64,000 bases of DNA from Halotia branconii CENA392 (GTDB taxonomy: Bacteria > Cyanobacteriota > Cyanobacteriia > Cyanobacteriales > Nostocaceae). Positions 18,311 to 27,259 of this stretch are shown here, in pieces. The translations under genes were made by a program, and so were the position numbers. The stretch lies in assembly GCF_029953635.1 (NCBI RefSeq), contig NZ_CP124543.1, forward strand, positions 4,443,455 to 4,507,454, read 5' to 3'. The notes beneath the pieces were generated by a model. It made no database searches. It had not been told where the DNA came from and was given only the letters and a program-made list of their open reading frames with translations. The first letter of the stretch is position 1, and every line of letters begins with the position of its first letter.

Positions 18311-18628
18311 GCAATAGCTCAAAGAGTTGTTGTGACTATGTGTATATACAAAAAAATAGTAAGGTGTAAATACTGTTTAATCTGACAATATCAATTGCTC
18401 AAATTTATCAGTATTTAGATTTATTGTGTAAATTTTTATACTAGTTTTTCTGTCAAATACGGTACTTCTTCCGTTATTGCGACTGAAACAAAATGGAAGG
18501 TTCGCACAAGCGTTCCCGCAAGGTAGCAATCTCATCAACCTTGAACTACTACAATAGAACGCAAATTAGTATCAACTGAAAGCTAAAAGCAAATTCTGCC
18601 TTGTAATCCAATTAAACTTATCTTTTTT

Positions 18629-19690
18629 ATGCATCGACCAGCATCATCTTCATCCCAACCCCACCCAACAAAATCGCTGGCTCTCTCTTCTTTTCATATT
18701 CGTTTGGAAGCTTTAGATAAAGAACATCAATGGTTGCTAAAACAAATTAAGAGAAAACGGACTGAGTTAAATAACTTTGTCGAGCAGATGCGTTCTTTAG
18801 CGACAGAAATATTTAGTCGCTGTAGTCCTCGGTTTCAAAAATTGGCAGATATCGACCGAGAAATTCATACTTTGTTTGATGAAATATTTACTAAGAGAAA
18901 GTTTGGTAAACAAACTAAAAAAGATGTTGAAGGAGTTTATCGCAGTCTTCAATCAGCAGGGATCATCAGTCCAAAATTTGAGCAAGAAGATGAAGATGCA
19001 GAACTAGACGAATTGTTTGAAAACAATGAACAAGAGCAAACTTTCTCCCAAGAACCTACTGAAGAGCGCCATCAATATCAAAAAGCACAACAGGAATTAG
19101 CATCTCCTAGTGCAAATAAAAATAGTTCTTCCAGAAAAGTTCGCCAGACTTTTTTAAGATTAGCGGAAATCTTTCATCCCGATAAAGTCAAAGATGGCGA
19201 AACGCAAATGCGCCATACAGAAATTATGAAAGAAATCAATAAAGCCTACCAAGAAGGAGATTTTGCTCGTTTATTAGAAATTGAGCAACAACATCAACTG
19301 GGTGCATCTATTGATAGTAATAGCGAGGACGATTTAACCCGAAACTGTAATCGTCTAGAACAAGAAAATGAATTTCTTAAAACTCAATATGAAAACTTGA
19401 AGCGAGAACTACGCTTAGTAAAAAATACACCAGAAGGAGAAATGGTTGCTGATTGTCGAAAAGCTACTAAAGCAGGTATAGACCCGATGGATCAGGTGGT
19501 AGAACAAGTTGAAGCTCAAATTCAAGTCATTGCTTCTATCCGCGATTTTGTTAAGGATTTTCGAGAACAGAAAATGACAATCAAAGAATTTCTTCGTGGC
19601 CCGGAAATTCTACGTTCATTAAACCGAGAAATGATGGAAGAAATGCTGGAACAGATGCTTGAAGAATTAGGCGAGATTGTCATATTTTGA
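18629..19690 (+). CDS. J-domain-like protein with coiled coils
   Basis: The 353-residue hydrophilic protein has an N-terminal helical region (about 23-115), an acidic low-complexity stretch (EDEDAELDELFENNEQEQ), and a DnaJ-like helix-loop-helix with HPDK at 183-186 (VRQTFLRLAEIFHPDKVKDG), then further coiled coil (NRLEQENEFLKTQYENLKREL). The HPD is the Hsp70-stimulating motif, so a DnaK co-chaperone role is plausible. Zinc-finger and client-binding domains of classical DnaJ are absent. It ends in a Met/Glu-rich helix. No obvious operon partner. Confidence 0.75.
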   Translation: MHRPASSSSQPHPTKSLALSSFHIRLEALDKEHQWLLKQIKRKRTELNNFVEQMRSLATEIFSRCSPRFQKLADIDREIHTLFDEIFTKRKFGKQTKKDVEGVYRSLQSAGIISPKFEQEDEDAELDELFENNEQEQTFSQEPTEERHQYQKAQQELASPSANKNSSSRKVRQTFLRLAEIFHPDKVKDGETQMRHTEIMKEINKAYQEGDFARLLEIEQQHQLGASIDSNSEDDLTRNCNRLEQENEFLKTQYENLKRELRLVKNTPEGEMVADCRKATKAGIDPMDQVVEQVEAQIQVIASIRDFVKDFREQKMTIKEFLRGPEILRSLNREMMEEMLEQMLEELGEIVIF

Positions 19691-19759
19691 AGTTTTAGTC
19701 ACAATTGATTCGATCATCGCTGGAGATTGAATGCAATAATTGAATACTTGATTTATATA

Positions 19760-19802
19760 TCCATAAACCTTGTATGCAACAAATCAGGTATATGGATTTT
19801 TA
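19760..19802 (+). terminator. Terminator-like hairpin
   Basis: TCCATAAACC (19760-19769) pairs with GGTATATGGA (19787-19796) at nine of ten positions, followed by TTTTTA. It lies 70 bases after the J-domain-like gene stop and before the PhoD-like gene, so it may end transcription of the former. Confidence 0.55.
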
Positions 19803-19841
19803 ATCATGCATTGATTTATTTAACAGTTTGTGCTATTGGGA

Positions 19842-22115
19842 ATGAACTATCAATCTGGGGATGAGTATTTACAGGACATGCCGCTAATTTTGGCAGGACC
19901 AATGTTACAGCATACAGAACCGGAATCAGTTACGGTGTGGTTGGCACTCCAACAGGCTTGTCAGGTAGAACTCAAGGTTTACGACACCACAAATAACGGT
20001 GCTGTGTTAGGTAATTATCTATTCCAGGGAAGACGTTCTACCATTGCTCTGGGCAAATCGTTACATATTGTTGCCGTAACAGCTCGTTCTTTGGATATGT
20101 ATCGCCTGAGGAGCGATCGCATCTATGCTTACGATCTCCAGTTTATTCATCAGGCTGACCAAAATCGGCAAACGCTACAGCAAGCCTTATGTTGCGATCG
20201 CTTTCCTGACGTTAACATCAGCTATTTTGCCCACCAAAAACCAACGTTTGTCCTACCGCCTGATCATCTCCAAGATTTACGAATTGTACATGGTTCTTGT
20301 CGCAAACCCCACGGACATGGGTTTGATACATTACCCATTTTAGATTGCTTGATTGAGGAAAACGCCAACCAGCCTCGAAAACGCCCCCATCAACTATTTC
20401 TGACTGGCGACCAAATTTATGGAGATGATGTGGCTGAACCGTTATTGTGGGTTTCTAGTATGCTGGGTGATGCGCTTTTGGGTTGGTCAGAACGGCTACC
20501 AGTCACTCAAAACAAGCCTGGAGATGTTGCTTATTACACACCAAAACAACTACCTCCCGGACATCGGGCTGATGTAGTTACTCACCAAGCCGGCTTCACC
20601 GCCGGATTAGATAATAAACGCGCTAAAATCCTGAGTCACCTTCTGAGTTTGGGTGAATATTATGCCTCTTACTTATTGATTTGGTCTCCAGTCTGCTGGC
20701 CAGATACTTTTTTGCAAGGACGGGAAATGATGAAGACTCGCAAAGCTACTAAAAAGTGGGATCGGCAAGTGCAAAATATGCAGCAATTTATCCACACTCT
20801 TTGGAAAGTCCGCCGGGCTTTAGCCAATATTCCCATGTACAGTATCTTTGATGATCATGATGTCAGTGATGACTGGAATCTCAATCAGGCTTGGTGTTTA
20901 CGGGTACTGGGACAACCTTTGGGGCAACGATCTGTGCAGAACGCCATGTTAGCCTATGCAGTTTCTCAAGCATGGGGTAATACACCCTGGCAATTTGCAG
21001 CCGATCAGCCTGGTGAAAAACTATTAAAGGCAGCTAGTGACTGGTCTGCTTCTCAAGGAACAGATATTGAGGCTTATGAGGCGATCGCTCGTTATGTAGG
21101 AATGCCAGCTAATAACCCCCACACTAACTTACCTGAGTTTGTTCTAGACGGTTCAGTGTTGATTTTAGATCGACATCCAGAGGCACTTACTTGGCACTAC
21201 ACAGTACGTAGCAATTGCCACGAAGTGATTGTTTTAGATACACGCACATGGCGGGGCTACCCTGCTGAAAAAAAACCGACAGCACCACCAATGCTGTTAT
21301 GCCCACAAGCCTTTGAGCGCCAACTTTCTCTGCCTCTGCAACAAACACCTAAAATGCCAGCCACAATGGTAATTGCACCAACAAATGTGTTTGGTTTAAA
21401 AATAATTGATAAAATTCACAATTGGCAGTTGCAACGTGACAAAGTATTTGCTACAGATGTTGGAGATGCCTGGAATATTAACACCCAAGCATTGGCGAAA
21501 TTTCTTACAACTTTATTTGAACAACGCCAAAAAATTGTAGTTCTATCTGGAGATATTCACTACAGTTCAGTTGTGCGTTTATCTTTTGCAGATAATTCTA
21601 GAAGTTTTGCCACAGAGTCAGTCTTGGTGCAGTTAACTTCGAGTGCCATGAAGAATGAAGAGACAATTACTCGCATCCTACATACACGACTGAAACACTG
21701 GCTTCTGCCCGAAAAGATCCGACATTGGATAGGATGGCTCAATCCGCCCGATATGGTAGAACAAAAAACGAGCCAATCTCAGCGTACCCAAACCAAAGCA
21801 GATTGGAATTGTGCGTTGGAGTGGATTCCTCGCCAAAGTATTCAGACTCCTAACTTTGGCACTAGTCCATCATGGCTGATGACTCCCCAACAAAAAGCTA
21901 AAAACGATCAATGGCAGTGGTTACAGCAGCTAATGTTCTGGAAATCTCCTTGGTTTCAAGATGGACAAGAAGTAGTAGGAGTTAATAATTTGGGATTAAT
22001 TCATTTTGAACTAACAGATACCAGCAATTCTTATAAGGTTATGCAAGATTCGTACTGGTTTTCTTCCTGGTATCCTACCCAAATTGTTTATAGCCGCTTC
22101 CTCAGCCAACTATAG
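19842..22115 (+). CDS. PhoD-like metallophosphatase
   Basis: This large protein (757 residues from ATG 19842; a GTG at 19830 is an alternative) belongs to the PhoD/alkaline-phosphatase-D group. Metallophosphoesterase signatures are visible: HGSCRKPHGHG, FLTGDQIYGDD (metal Asp), SIFDDHDVSDDW (DDHD core), and VVLSGDIHYSS near the C-terminus. I see no export signal, so it may act in the cytoplasm, unlike secreted PhoD. An N-terminal beta-domain (residues ~15-120) precedes the catalytic part. Its stop codon TAG is the fourth-to-sixth base of the palindromic repeat at 22111-22180, so the insertion sets the C-terminus (FLSQL). Confidence 0.87.
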   Translation: MNYQSGDEYLQDMPLILAGPMLQHTEPESVTVWLALQQACQVELKVYDTTNNGAVLGNYLFQGRRSTIALGKSLHIVAVTARSLDMYRLRSDRIYAYDLQFIHQADQNRQTLQQALCCDRFPDVNISYFAHQKPTFVLPPDHLQDLRIVHGSCRKPHGHGFDTLPILDCLIEENANQPRKRPHQLFLTGDQIYGDDVAEPLLWVSSMLGDALLGWSERLPVTQNKPGDVAYYTPKQLPPGHRADVVTHQAGFTAGLDNKRAKILSHLLSLGEYYASYLLIWSPVCWPDTFLQGREMMKTRKATKKWDRQVQNMQQFIHTLWKVRRALANIPMYSIFDDHDVSDDWNLNQAWCLRVLGQPLGQRSVQNAMLAYAVSQAWGNTPWQFAADQPGEKLLKAASDWSASQGTDIEAYEAIARYVGMPANNPHTNLPEFVLDGSVLILDRHPEALTWHYTVRSNCHEVIVLDTRTWRGYPAEKKPTAPPMLLCPQAFERQLSLPLQQTPKMPATMVIAPTNVFGLKIIDKIHNWQLQRDKVFATDVGDAWNINTQALAKFLTTLFEQRQKIVVLSGDIHYSSVVRLSFADNSRSFATESVLVQLTSSAMKNEETITRILHTRLKHWLLPEKIRHWIGWLNPPDMVEQKTSQSQRTQTKADWNCALEWIPRQSIQTPNFGTSPSWLMTPQQKAKNDQWQWLQQLMFWKSPWFQDGQEVVGVNNLGLIHFELTDTSNSYKVMQDSYWFSSWYPTQIVYSRFLSQL

Positions 22116-22180
22116 CGCTTCTCGCTTGGGACGCTTAGGCTAGAGTGGTGTATTGCATCCATAAGAAAACCGCTATATAT
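22111..22180. repeat. Short palindrome-ended repeat supplying stop codons on both sides
   Basis: Seventy bases from TATAGCGCTTCTCGC to AAAACCGCTATATA form a compact member of the TATAGCG family (others at 42-115 and 16098-16206). The left end contributes the TAG stop of the PhoD-like gene (22113-22115). The right end, read on the minus strand, contributes the TAG stop (22173-22175) of the decayed HTH gene. The internal part includes GGCTAGAGTGGTGTATT, shared with 16098-16206. Confidence 0.75.
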
Positions 22181-22377
22181 CAACCAGTTCAAACTTAACT
22201 CGTTTACCAACAACTTTAGCGGCACGTTCAATCGTTTCTAAAGTTACAGATGTGTTGTTTGGGTCTAACAATCTGTCAAGAGATGATCTGCTTGTTCCTA
22301 TCTTCTGCGCCATTACAGTTTTGCTTAAATTTCTTTTTTTCATAGCTTCGCTAATCTGCTATGCAATGACGCGCTTA
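22173..22377 (-). pseudogene. HTH (XRE/HigA-like) regulator remnant cut by an insertion
   Basis: The minus strand reads MKKRNLSKTVMAQKIGTSRS from 22343, then SLDRLLDPNNTSVTLETIE, ending in FELVDI. This is the helix-turn-helix module of XRE-type regulators common as antitoxin partners. Upstream in the same frame is KRVIA-stop-QISEA, so an in-frame TAG interrupts a longer product just before the internal ATG. The frame is then broken at 22377 by the IS630-derived element. Removing that element and one TA copy continues the frame into 22957 and beyond (reading GDRILKLGTKKESAILY). The gene is therefore disrupted twice. A short product from the internal ATG remains possible. Confidence 0.65.
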
Positions 22378-22379
22378 TA

Positions 22380-22954
22380 CCAATTCTGTATGAAGATGCG
22401 CTAAACTACGCCTTAGTAATTTTGTTATGAGTCGTCCATTCCAAATCGAGATTAAAGAGCGTCAAGAAGAATTGGAGAAATCTCTCAGACATGCCACAGA
22501 GGCGAGCAGCAAAGAAAGATTGCAAATGCTTTATTGGCTAAAGAGCGGTCAAGTGAGCAGCAGGCGATCGCTAGCACAACGTTTAGGCCGTGATGAATCA
22601 AACATCACTCGTTGGGTTAGGAAGTATAAAGACGAAGGACGAAGGGGATTGCTTGAAGTCAAACATGCACCCGCAAAAGTTCCGCTGATTAGTGGAGAGG
22701 ACTTAGAACGCTTGAAAAAGCGGTTGCAGGAGCCATCTGGGTTTCACAGCTACGGTCAAATTCAACAATGGTTCAAGAACGAATTAGGGCTTTCGATTGC
22801 CTACAAAACGGTCTATGAAGTTGTTCATAACCGTTTGGGTGCGAAGTTAAAAGTGCCTCGCCCTCAAAGCAATTACACCTGAGATAATTGCTTCTCTTAC
22901 TTCTTATGACTTTATTCTTGAAGCATTATTTAGCGCAACTTCATAAAGAATTGG
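22380..22954 (+). mobile_element. IS630-type element lacking the catalytic domain (575 bp)
   Basis: Terminal inverted repeats match at 24 of 26 positions: CCAATTCTGTATGAAGATGC at the left (from 22380) and the inverse of a closely similar end at 22929-22954. The flanking TA at 22378-22379 and 22955-22956 fits a TA target duplication. It holds only the DNA-binding half of a transposase; the DDE part is missing, so it could move only with help from a complete relative. It lies in the 5' part of the HTH remnant. The ends differ from those of the IS630 element at 2354-3489. Confidence 0.8.
22427..22882 (+). CDS. IS630-type transposase, N-terminal half only
   Basis: The 151-residue product has the paired helix-turn-helix region of IS630 transposases: SGQVSSRRSLAQRLGRDES with ITRWVRKYKDEGRRGLLE, and a second HTH near IQQWFKNELGLSIAYKTVY. 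It stops after KVPRPQSNYT, the point where the DDE domain would begin. Only ~70 bases separate the stop from the element's right end, so the catalytic domain is deleted rather than frameshifted. It could still bind the element ends and act as a repressor or be inert. A normal ATG begins it. Confidence 0.8.
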   Translation: MSRPFQIEIKERQEELEKSLRHATEASSKERLQMLYWLKSGQVSSRRSLAQRLGRDESNITRWVRKYKDEGRRGLLEVKHAPAKVPLISGEDLERLKKRLQEPSGFHSYGQIQQWFKNELGLSIAYKTVYEVVHNRLGAKLKVPRPQSNYT

Positions 22955-23366
22955 TATAAGATTGCGCTCTCTTTTTTTGTGCCTAACTTAAGAATACGAT
23001 CACCTTTTTTTGCCAAGCGTTAACGTAGTGCGGTAAACGATAGCTATGCCGTCAAGCTTATCGTTTGAAAAAAAAGATTACTATAGTAATCCGGTTTGAT
23101 TCGGTGAATTTATTTGTGTAGGTAGGGAACAGAAAACAGGAAACAGGGAACAGTTAAGAAGGGATAGATATGTACTGAATCGTGTTCAAAAATCAAATAG
23201 GAGTCCTATATATATAATAACTAACTATGAATATCGGTCAATTTATGTCTACTAAACATATCGCAGATCTTAATAGATTAATCTTTGCTCGCTCAATAAA
23301 AACTGGGATGCTCCCTCTACAACTCTGTTAAAATCATATACAACTAATTGATGCTGTATTGATTCT
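22955..23366. other. Gap with continuation of a broken frame and repeat ends
   Basis: The first ~70 bases continue, on the minus strand, the frame of the HTH remnant to the left (reading LAKKGDRILKLGTKKESA). From about 23120 there is GGGAACAGAAAACAGGAAACAG filler and AAAATCAAATAGGAGTCCTA, which recurs near 35461 and 40269. At about 23295-23315 AAAACTGGGATGCTCCC is an end of the same repeat as at 28471-28618. The rest is AT-rich and must carry the Uma2 promoter. Confidence 0.5.
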
Positions 23367-24026
23367 ATGACCATCACTAAAGAATTAGATTCTCAAAAAA
23401 GCATCTGCCAAGATGTTATATTTCCCCCTGGTGACTTATATAGTGACGAACCTCCCTTGGAAACAGAATTACATTTAGAGCAGATTATGCTCTTACTCAA
23501 ATGCTTAAAATGGTTGTGGCGAGATAGAAATGATTTCTATGCGGTAGGAAACTTGACGATTTACTATAGTCCGCGCCAACTCAAATCAGAATACTTCCGT
23601 GGCCCAGACTTTTTTGTAGTATTAGGAACCCAACGCAAAACACGCAAAAGTTGGGTAGTCTGGGAAGAAGATGGCAAATATCCTAACTTCATTTTAGAAA
23701 TTCTCTCCCAATCAACAGTAAATACAGACAAAAATTTAAAGAAAAAAATTTATCAAGAGACTTTCCGTACTCCTGATTATTTTTGGTTTGACCCTTTTAC
23801 ACAAGATTTTGCGGGATTTCATTTAGTAGATGGAGAATATCAACCTCTGCAAATGAATGAACAAGGACATTTGTGGAGTCATCAGTTAGGGTTACATCTG
23901 GGAATTTATGATGGACTATTGCGATTTTTTACAGCAGATGGGCAATTAGTACCCACACCTGAAGAAACGGCAGAACGTTTGGCAGCAAAACTGCGCGAAT
24001 TAAATATTGACCCAGATACAATTTAG
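23367..24026 (+). CDS. Uma2/DUF820-family putative restriction endonuclease
   Basis: The 219-residue protein is of the Uma2 family, which has a PD-(D/E)xK nuclease fold and is heavily expanded in cyanobacteria. The core has RGPDFFVVLG (the catalytic Asp strand), then NFILEILSQST (the E-x-[S/L]-type strand) and a downstream lysine in NLKKKIYQETF, followed by YFWFDP. The C-terminal ~25 residues (PTPEETAERLAAKLREL) form a helix frequent in this family. Substrate is unknown; activity in defence or mobile-element biology is only suggested for the family. It stands alone. Confidence 0.88.
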   Translation: MTITKELDSQKSICQDVIFPPGDLYSDEPPLETELHLEQIMLLLKCLKWLWRDRNDFYAVGNLTIYYSPRQLKSEYFRGPDFFVVLGTQRKTRKSWVVWEEDGKYPNFILEILSQSTVNTDKNLKKKIYQETFRTPDYFWFDPFTQDFAGFHLVDGEYQPLQMNEQGHLWSHQLGLHLGIYDGLLRFFTADGQLVPTPEETAERLAAKLRELNIDPDTI

Positions 24027-24082
24027 AGTACTGCGATTATACAATACGCTATGCGATCGCAACCTACGACACTGCTAAGCTG

Positions 24083-24215
24083 ATACCATTTCACGAAAAA
24101 TTTGATACAGATGTAAACCTTGAAAGGTTTACTGTGTCTAGGTTTTTTAATTGCGTTAGCGAAGCGGTAGCGAGTCTGCGAGCGTCATTGCGACTTGCGA
24201 ATTGTGAATTGGTAT
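24083..24215. repeat. MITE-like repeat with ATACCA-TTCAC ends
   Basis: Inverted ends ATACCATTTCACGAAAAATT and the inverse of GCGAATTGTGAATTGGTAT bound a 133-base segment. The interior contains GCGTTAGCGAAGCGGTAGCG, a common cyanobacterial palindromic filler. The left end is nearly identical to that of the repeat at 35581-35687. No coding content; the remainder of the 24027-24458 gap is AT-rich and otherwise featureless. Confidence 0.65.
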
Positions 24216-24458
24216 GAGGTGCTTGGGCTAATGAAAATTTTCCTATTATTAATGCTAAAAATATGCTATCGCTTTCAAGGCGATCGCTAATATCCATCAA
24301 CTTTGTAGACACTGTTAGTTAAAAATAATCGCAACAAATAGACTGAATTTTTGAGACTACAGAGAGATATAATCCTTACTGCGTAAGACTTTGATACATT
24401 TAAGTGATGTAATGAGTTTTACATTAGAAGTCATAGAACTAGAAATAAAAAATTATCT

Positions 24459-25361
24459 ATGACTTACGATAATCGCGCCGAAGTGCGAAAGGTTTTAATT
24501 ATTACTCTAATTCTCAACCTGTTTGTCATGGGATTGAAAGCAGTTGTGGGGTATTGGACAGGTTCTTTAAGCTTGTTAGCTGATGCCTTGCACAGTGTGA
24601 CAGATAGTGCCAACAACGTTTTAGGATTAATCGCGAGTAAATTTTCTTCGCCACAACCTGATCGCGAACATCCCTACGGACACCAAAAGTTTGAAGCTGT
24701 GGGCGCTTTGGGTATTGCAGCCTTTTTAGGAATCGCTTGTTTTGAAATTCTTCAAGGTGCAGTTGAACGGATTCTTAAAGGTGGTGCGACTGTAACAATA
24801 TCACCGCCTGAATTGTGGTTATTGCTAATCGTATTAGGTATAAATATTTTTGTGGCGTTTTACGAACGTAGTGTAGGTAAGCGGGTACGTAGTCCAATTT
24901 TAATAGCTGATGCTACTCATACGATGAGCGATATTTGGGTGACAATCTCAGTCATTGGTGGCTTGATAGGAGTTTGGCTAGGTTATCAATGGATGGATGT
25001 AGTATTAGCTTTTCCGGTTGCATTATTGGTATTTTGGAGTGGCTGGTCAGTTTTGAAAGAAAATTTACCTTTACTTGTAGATCAAATGGCGATCGCACCT
25101 GAAGCAATACATACGATCGCAGTTTCTGTACCTGGAGTAATTAACTGTCATGACATCGCCTCTCGTGGTGTTCTTGGTCGTCAAGTCTTCATTGAAATGC
25201 ACTTAATAGTAGATGCACCAGATGTAGAAACCGCGCACCAAATCACTGAAGAAGTAGAAAGCCGACTAGAACAACGCTTCAGTCCTGTGAGAATTGTCAT
25301 TCACGTCGAGCCACCAGCATACGAGTCTGAGCAAATTAGCTTTGAACCTAAAACAAAATAG
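24459..25361 (+). CDS. Cation diffusion facilitator transporter
   Basis: This 300-residue CDF-family protein exports divalent metal (Zn, Co, Fe or Mn) by proton antiport. Six membrane helices are expected. The metal-site motifs are LLADALHSVTDS in helix 2 (D-x-x-x-H/D pattern) and ILIADATHTMSDIWV in helix 5. The C-terminal cytoplasmic ferredoxin-like domain holds conserved histidines (IEMHLIVDAPDVETAHQI). There is no His-rich loop, which would mark Zn specificity. It is monocistronic and faces the ROK gene convergently. Confidence 0.92.
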   Translation: MTYDNRAEVRKVLIITLILNLFVMGLKAVVGYWTGSLSLLADALHSVTDSANNVLGLIASKFSSPQPDREHPYGHQKFEAVGALGIAAFLGIACFEILQGAVERILKGGATVTISPPELWLLLIVLGINIFVAFYERSVGKRVRSPILIADATHTMSDIWVTISVIGGLIGVWLGYQWMDVVLAFPVALLVFWSGWSVLKENLPLLVDQMAIAPEAIHTIAVSVPGVINCHDIASRGVLGRQVFIEMHLIVDAPDVETAHQITEEVESRLEQRFSPVRIVIHVEPPAYESEQISFEPKTK

Positions 25362-25435
25362 TACCAATTCTCTCAAATCTGGCAACAGATCAAAATTTGT
25401 TAACTCAGATGAAATCTAAATTTCTTAATTACGAA

Positions 25436-26158
25436 TTACTTTGGTGTTTTCTCACTCCGCCATAAAGCAATACCGCCTAACAAACCAGTGATATTGGGGA
25501 TAAGTTTCACATTTAAAGGCAACTGAAGATCAACTCTCACGGCTTCACCACCACCGATATAAAGGTAATCATAATTAAACAAATGGTGCAAAGATGCGAT
25601 CGCCTTTTCTAAACGCCTGTTCCATCTTTTCTCACCTATTTTTTCCAGTTCTGCACGTCCTAGTTGTTCTTCAAAAGTCTCTCCCTTGCGAAACGGATGA
25701 TGTCCCATTTCCATATTTGGCACAAGTTTACCATCTACAAATAAAGCCGAACCAAACCCTGTGCCTAAAGTAATTACAAGTTCCACACCTTTACCTGCGA
25801 TCGCACCAAATCCTTGCATATCAGCGTCATTAATTACCCGTACAGGTTTATTTAAAAGGTTTGTCAATGCTGTTTGTAAGTCAAACCCAATCCAGTCTGG
25901 ATGTAAATTAACTGCTGTTTCTGTGACTCCACACCTCACCACTCCCGGAAAGCCTACCGAAACCCGATGAAATTCACCTTGGGCAGCTGCTAAAACAGCA
26001 ATTGCATTAATTACAACCTCAGGTGTAGCAGGTTGTGGTGTATCTAAACGCTTCCTTTCGGTTAAAGGAACCCCGGTAATATCTAATACCATAGCTTTGA
26101 CACCACTACCGCCAATATCAACAGATAAGGTGCGAATTGATCCATTTTCTTCAGTCAT
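25436..26158 (-). CDS. ROK-family sugar kinase (polyphosphate glucokinase-like)
   Basis: The 240-residue protein has the ROK/hexokinase-fold phosphate loop LSVDIGGSGVKAMVLD (about 10-25), a substrate-binding segment VRVINDADMQGFGA, and the second phosphate motif LVITLGTGFGSALFVDGKL. The ROK zinc signature (CxCGxxGC) is absent, as in polyphosphate glucokinases, and GHHPFRKGETFEEQLG fits that subgroup. It likely phosphorylates glucose using polyphosphate or ATP. It is about 30 residues shorter than some relatives but has all core motifs. It is the last gene of a minus-strand run behind a PIN module, with no apparent functional link. Confidence 0.85.
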   Translation of the reverse strand: MTEENGSIRTLSVDIGGSGVKAMVLDITGVPLTERKRLDTPQPATPEVVINAIAVLAAAQGEFHRVSVGFPGVVRCGVTETAVNLHPDWIGFDLQTALTNLLNKPVRVINDADMQGFGAIAGKGVELVITLGTGFGSALFVDGKLVPNMEMGHHPFRKGETFEEQLGRAELEKIGEKRWNRRLEKAIASLHHLFNYDYLYIGGGEAVRVDLQLPLNVKLIPNITGLLGGIALWRSEKTPK

Positions 26159-26385
26159 TAAGTTTTGTCCTTGTTTGATTCCATATCTTGATAAGCTTTA
26201 ATTTTTTCATACAAGGTATCAACATCATCCTGAGCAAACAGTTTGTCTTTTAGTTGTAAATAATTACCTTCGCCTAATTTACAAACTGCCCAAAATTTCA
26301 TCACTTTGGATGGCTCTAAATGTGTGAGTAAAATCTGTATTACTTCTTGTAGATTTTGCTGTTCGTTAATCATTTTAATTGTCAT
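26158..26385 (-). CDS. Small protein paired with a PIN toxin (putative antitoxin)
   Basis: The 75-residue protein reads NLQEVIQILLTHLEPSKVMK then FWAVCKLGEGNYLQLKDKLF. It starts inside the end of the upstream PIN gene (11-base overlap) and its own end meets the ROK start. The same arrangement is seen at 28210-28437, where a similarly sized protein follows a broken PIN gene. I do not recognise a DNA-binding motif. Antitoxin function is inferred from position; in this pair the toxin would be encoded first. Confidence 0.7.
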   Translation of the reverse strand: MTIKMINEQQNLQEVIQILLTHLEPSKVMKFWAVCKLGEGNYLQLKDKLFAQDDVDTLYEKIKAYQDMESNKDKT

Positions 26386-26815
26386 CTTCTATATCCAAAA
26401 TAAAATCAGTAGGCTTGATTGTTTTAAGTGTTAAACCATGACAGCGGTTGATTAATCTCTTATCGCAAGTAATCAAATAATCACTTTGAGAAGCTTCGGC
26501 ACAAGCAATGTGGAGAGCATCAATGGCTTTAATTCCTTGTTGTTCTAGTTGTTTTGCTCTAACTCTAATATTTTCATCTACTAATACTTTTAATGTAGCT
26601 ATTTGTAAATATCGCTCCATTGACTGTTGGTTTACAGAAAACGGGTTACGGCTATTTTCATATTCTAGAACTGAAGAATTGACTAATTCTATTAATTTTG
26701 CTTCGACCATTTGTAAAATTAAGATGACAGCTTGTGTTTCTAAAAAGATTTTTGGCTGTGTTTGGTCATCAAAGGGGCGGTTATAAATACTTGTATCTAA
26801 ATAAACTCTGGTCAT
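26375..26815 (-). CDS. PIN-domain protein (VapC-like toxin)
   Basis: The 146-residue protein is a PIN-domain RNase-like protein. The first acidic residue is in RVYLDTSIYNRPFDD, the second in VLEYENSRNP, the third in AIDALHIACAEASQSDYLITCDKRL, and the last motif is near ILDIEDD. All expected active-site acids are present, so it looks intact. It overlaps the small partner gene downstream. A broken paralogue with the same start (CLNRPFDDQAQP) lies at 28418-29062. VapC-like action on RNA is the likely activity. Confidence 0.87.
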   Translation of the reverse strand: MTRVYLDTSIYNRPFDDQTQPKIFLETQAVILILQMVEAKLIELVNSSVLEYENSRNPFSVNQQSMERYLQIATLKVLVDENIRVRAKQLEQQGIKAIDALHIACAEASQSDYLITCDKRLINRCHGLTLKTIKPTDFILDIEDDN

Positions 26816-26926
26816 GTCAACACCTATGATACTTTCTCAGCATTTTCTCCTCAAACGCCTGATCATCATCTTCAACTTCCTTTGTCCCGCTTCCTTCTCA
26901 TCCCACTAAAATGATTATCATTTTTA

Positions 26927-27118
26927 TTGCCGTATATTTCACTCTCTGGAAGTCCCTTACCTGTGGCTTGGGTGACGCGAGATATCAGTAAAAGTAGAGT
27001 TATTGGTGATGCTACAACTGCAACCAAAGAAAAAGGCGATCGCATCCTCGAATCTGTTACTGATGGTTGGGTACAGGTGATTAAAGATATTTATACTTTT
27101 AAACAAACCCATAAATAA
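26927..27118 (+). pseudogene. Creatininase-family C-terminal remnant
   Basis: A frame beginning at a TTG reads PYISLSGSPLPVAWVTRDIS and then VIGDATTATKEKGDRILESV. This matches the C-terminal end of creatinine amidohydrolase-family proteins (around the GDxxxAtaekG segment and the final helix). Nothing upstream supplies the metal-binding N-terminal domain, so it is a truncated relic. It lies in a decayed zone with two other broken genes. Confidence 0.6.
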
Positions 27119-27259
27119 TTCGAGAAAACCGTACCTACATTTTATCTAGATTTGCTAATGTAAGAATAGTGTAAATATTACTAATAGTAAGGGTATAGCT
27201 GCATAATAGCTATCGGGCGATCAATTGTTATTCAAAGTAACACTACAGAGATTATAATT

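Noticed and set aside
18066-18385. Several frames after the PBP2 gene
   Set aside because: All are contained in the dispersed repeat at 18099-18310 or its edges.
18480-18560. tRNA- or CRISPR-like look of GGTTCGCACAAGCGTTCCC
   Set aside because: No cloverleaf arms, anticodon loop or regularly spaced repeats are present.
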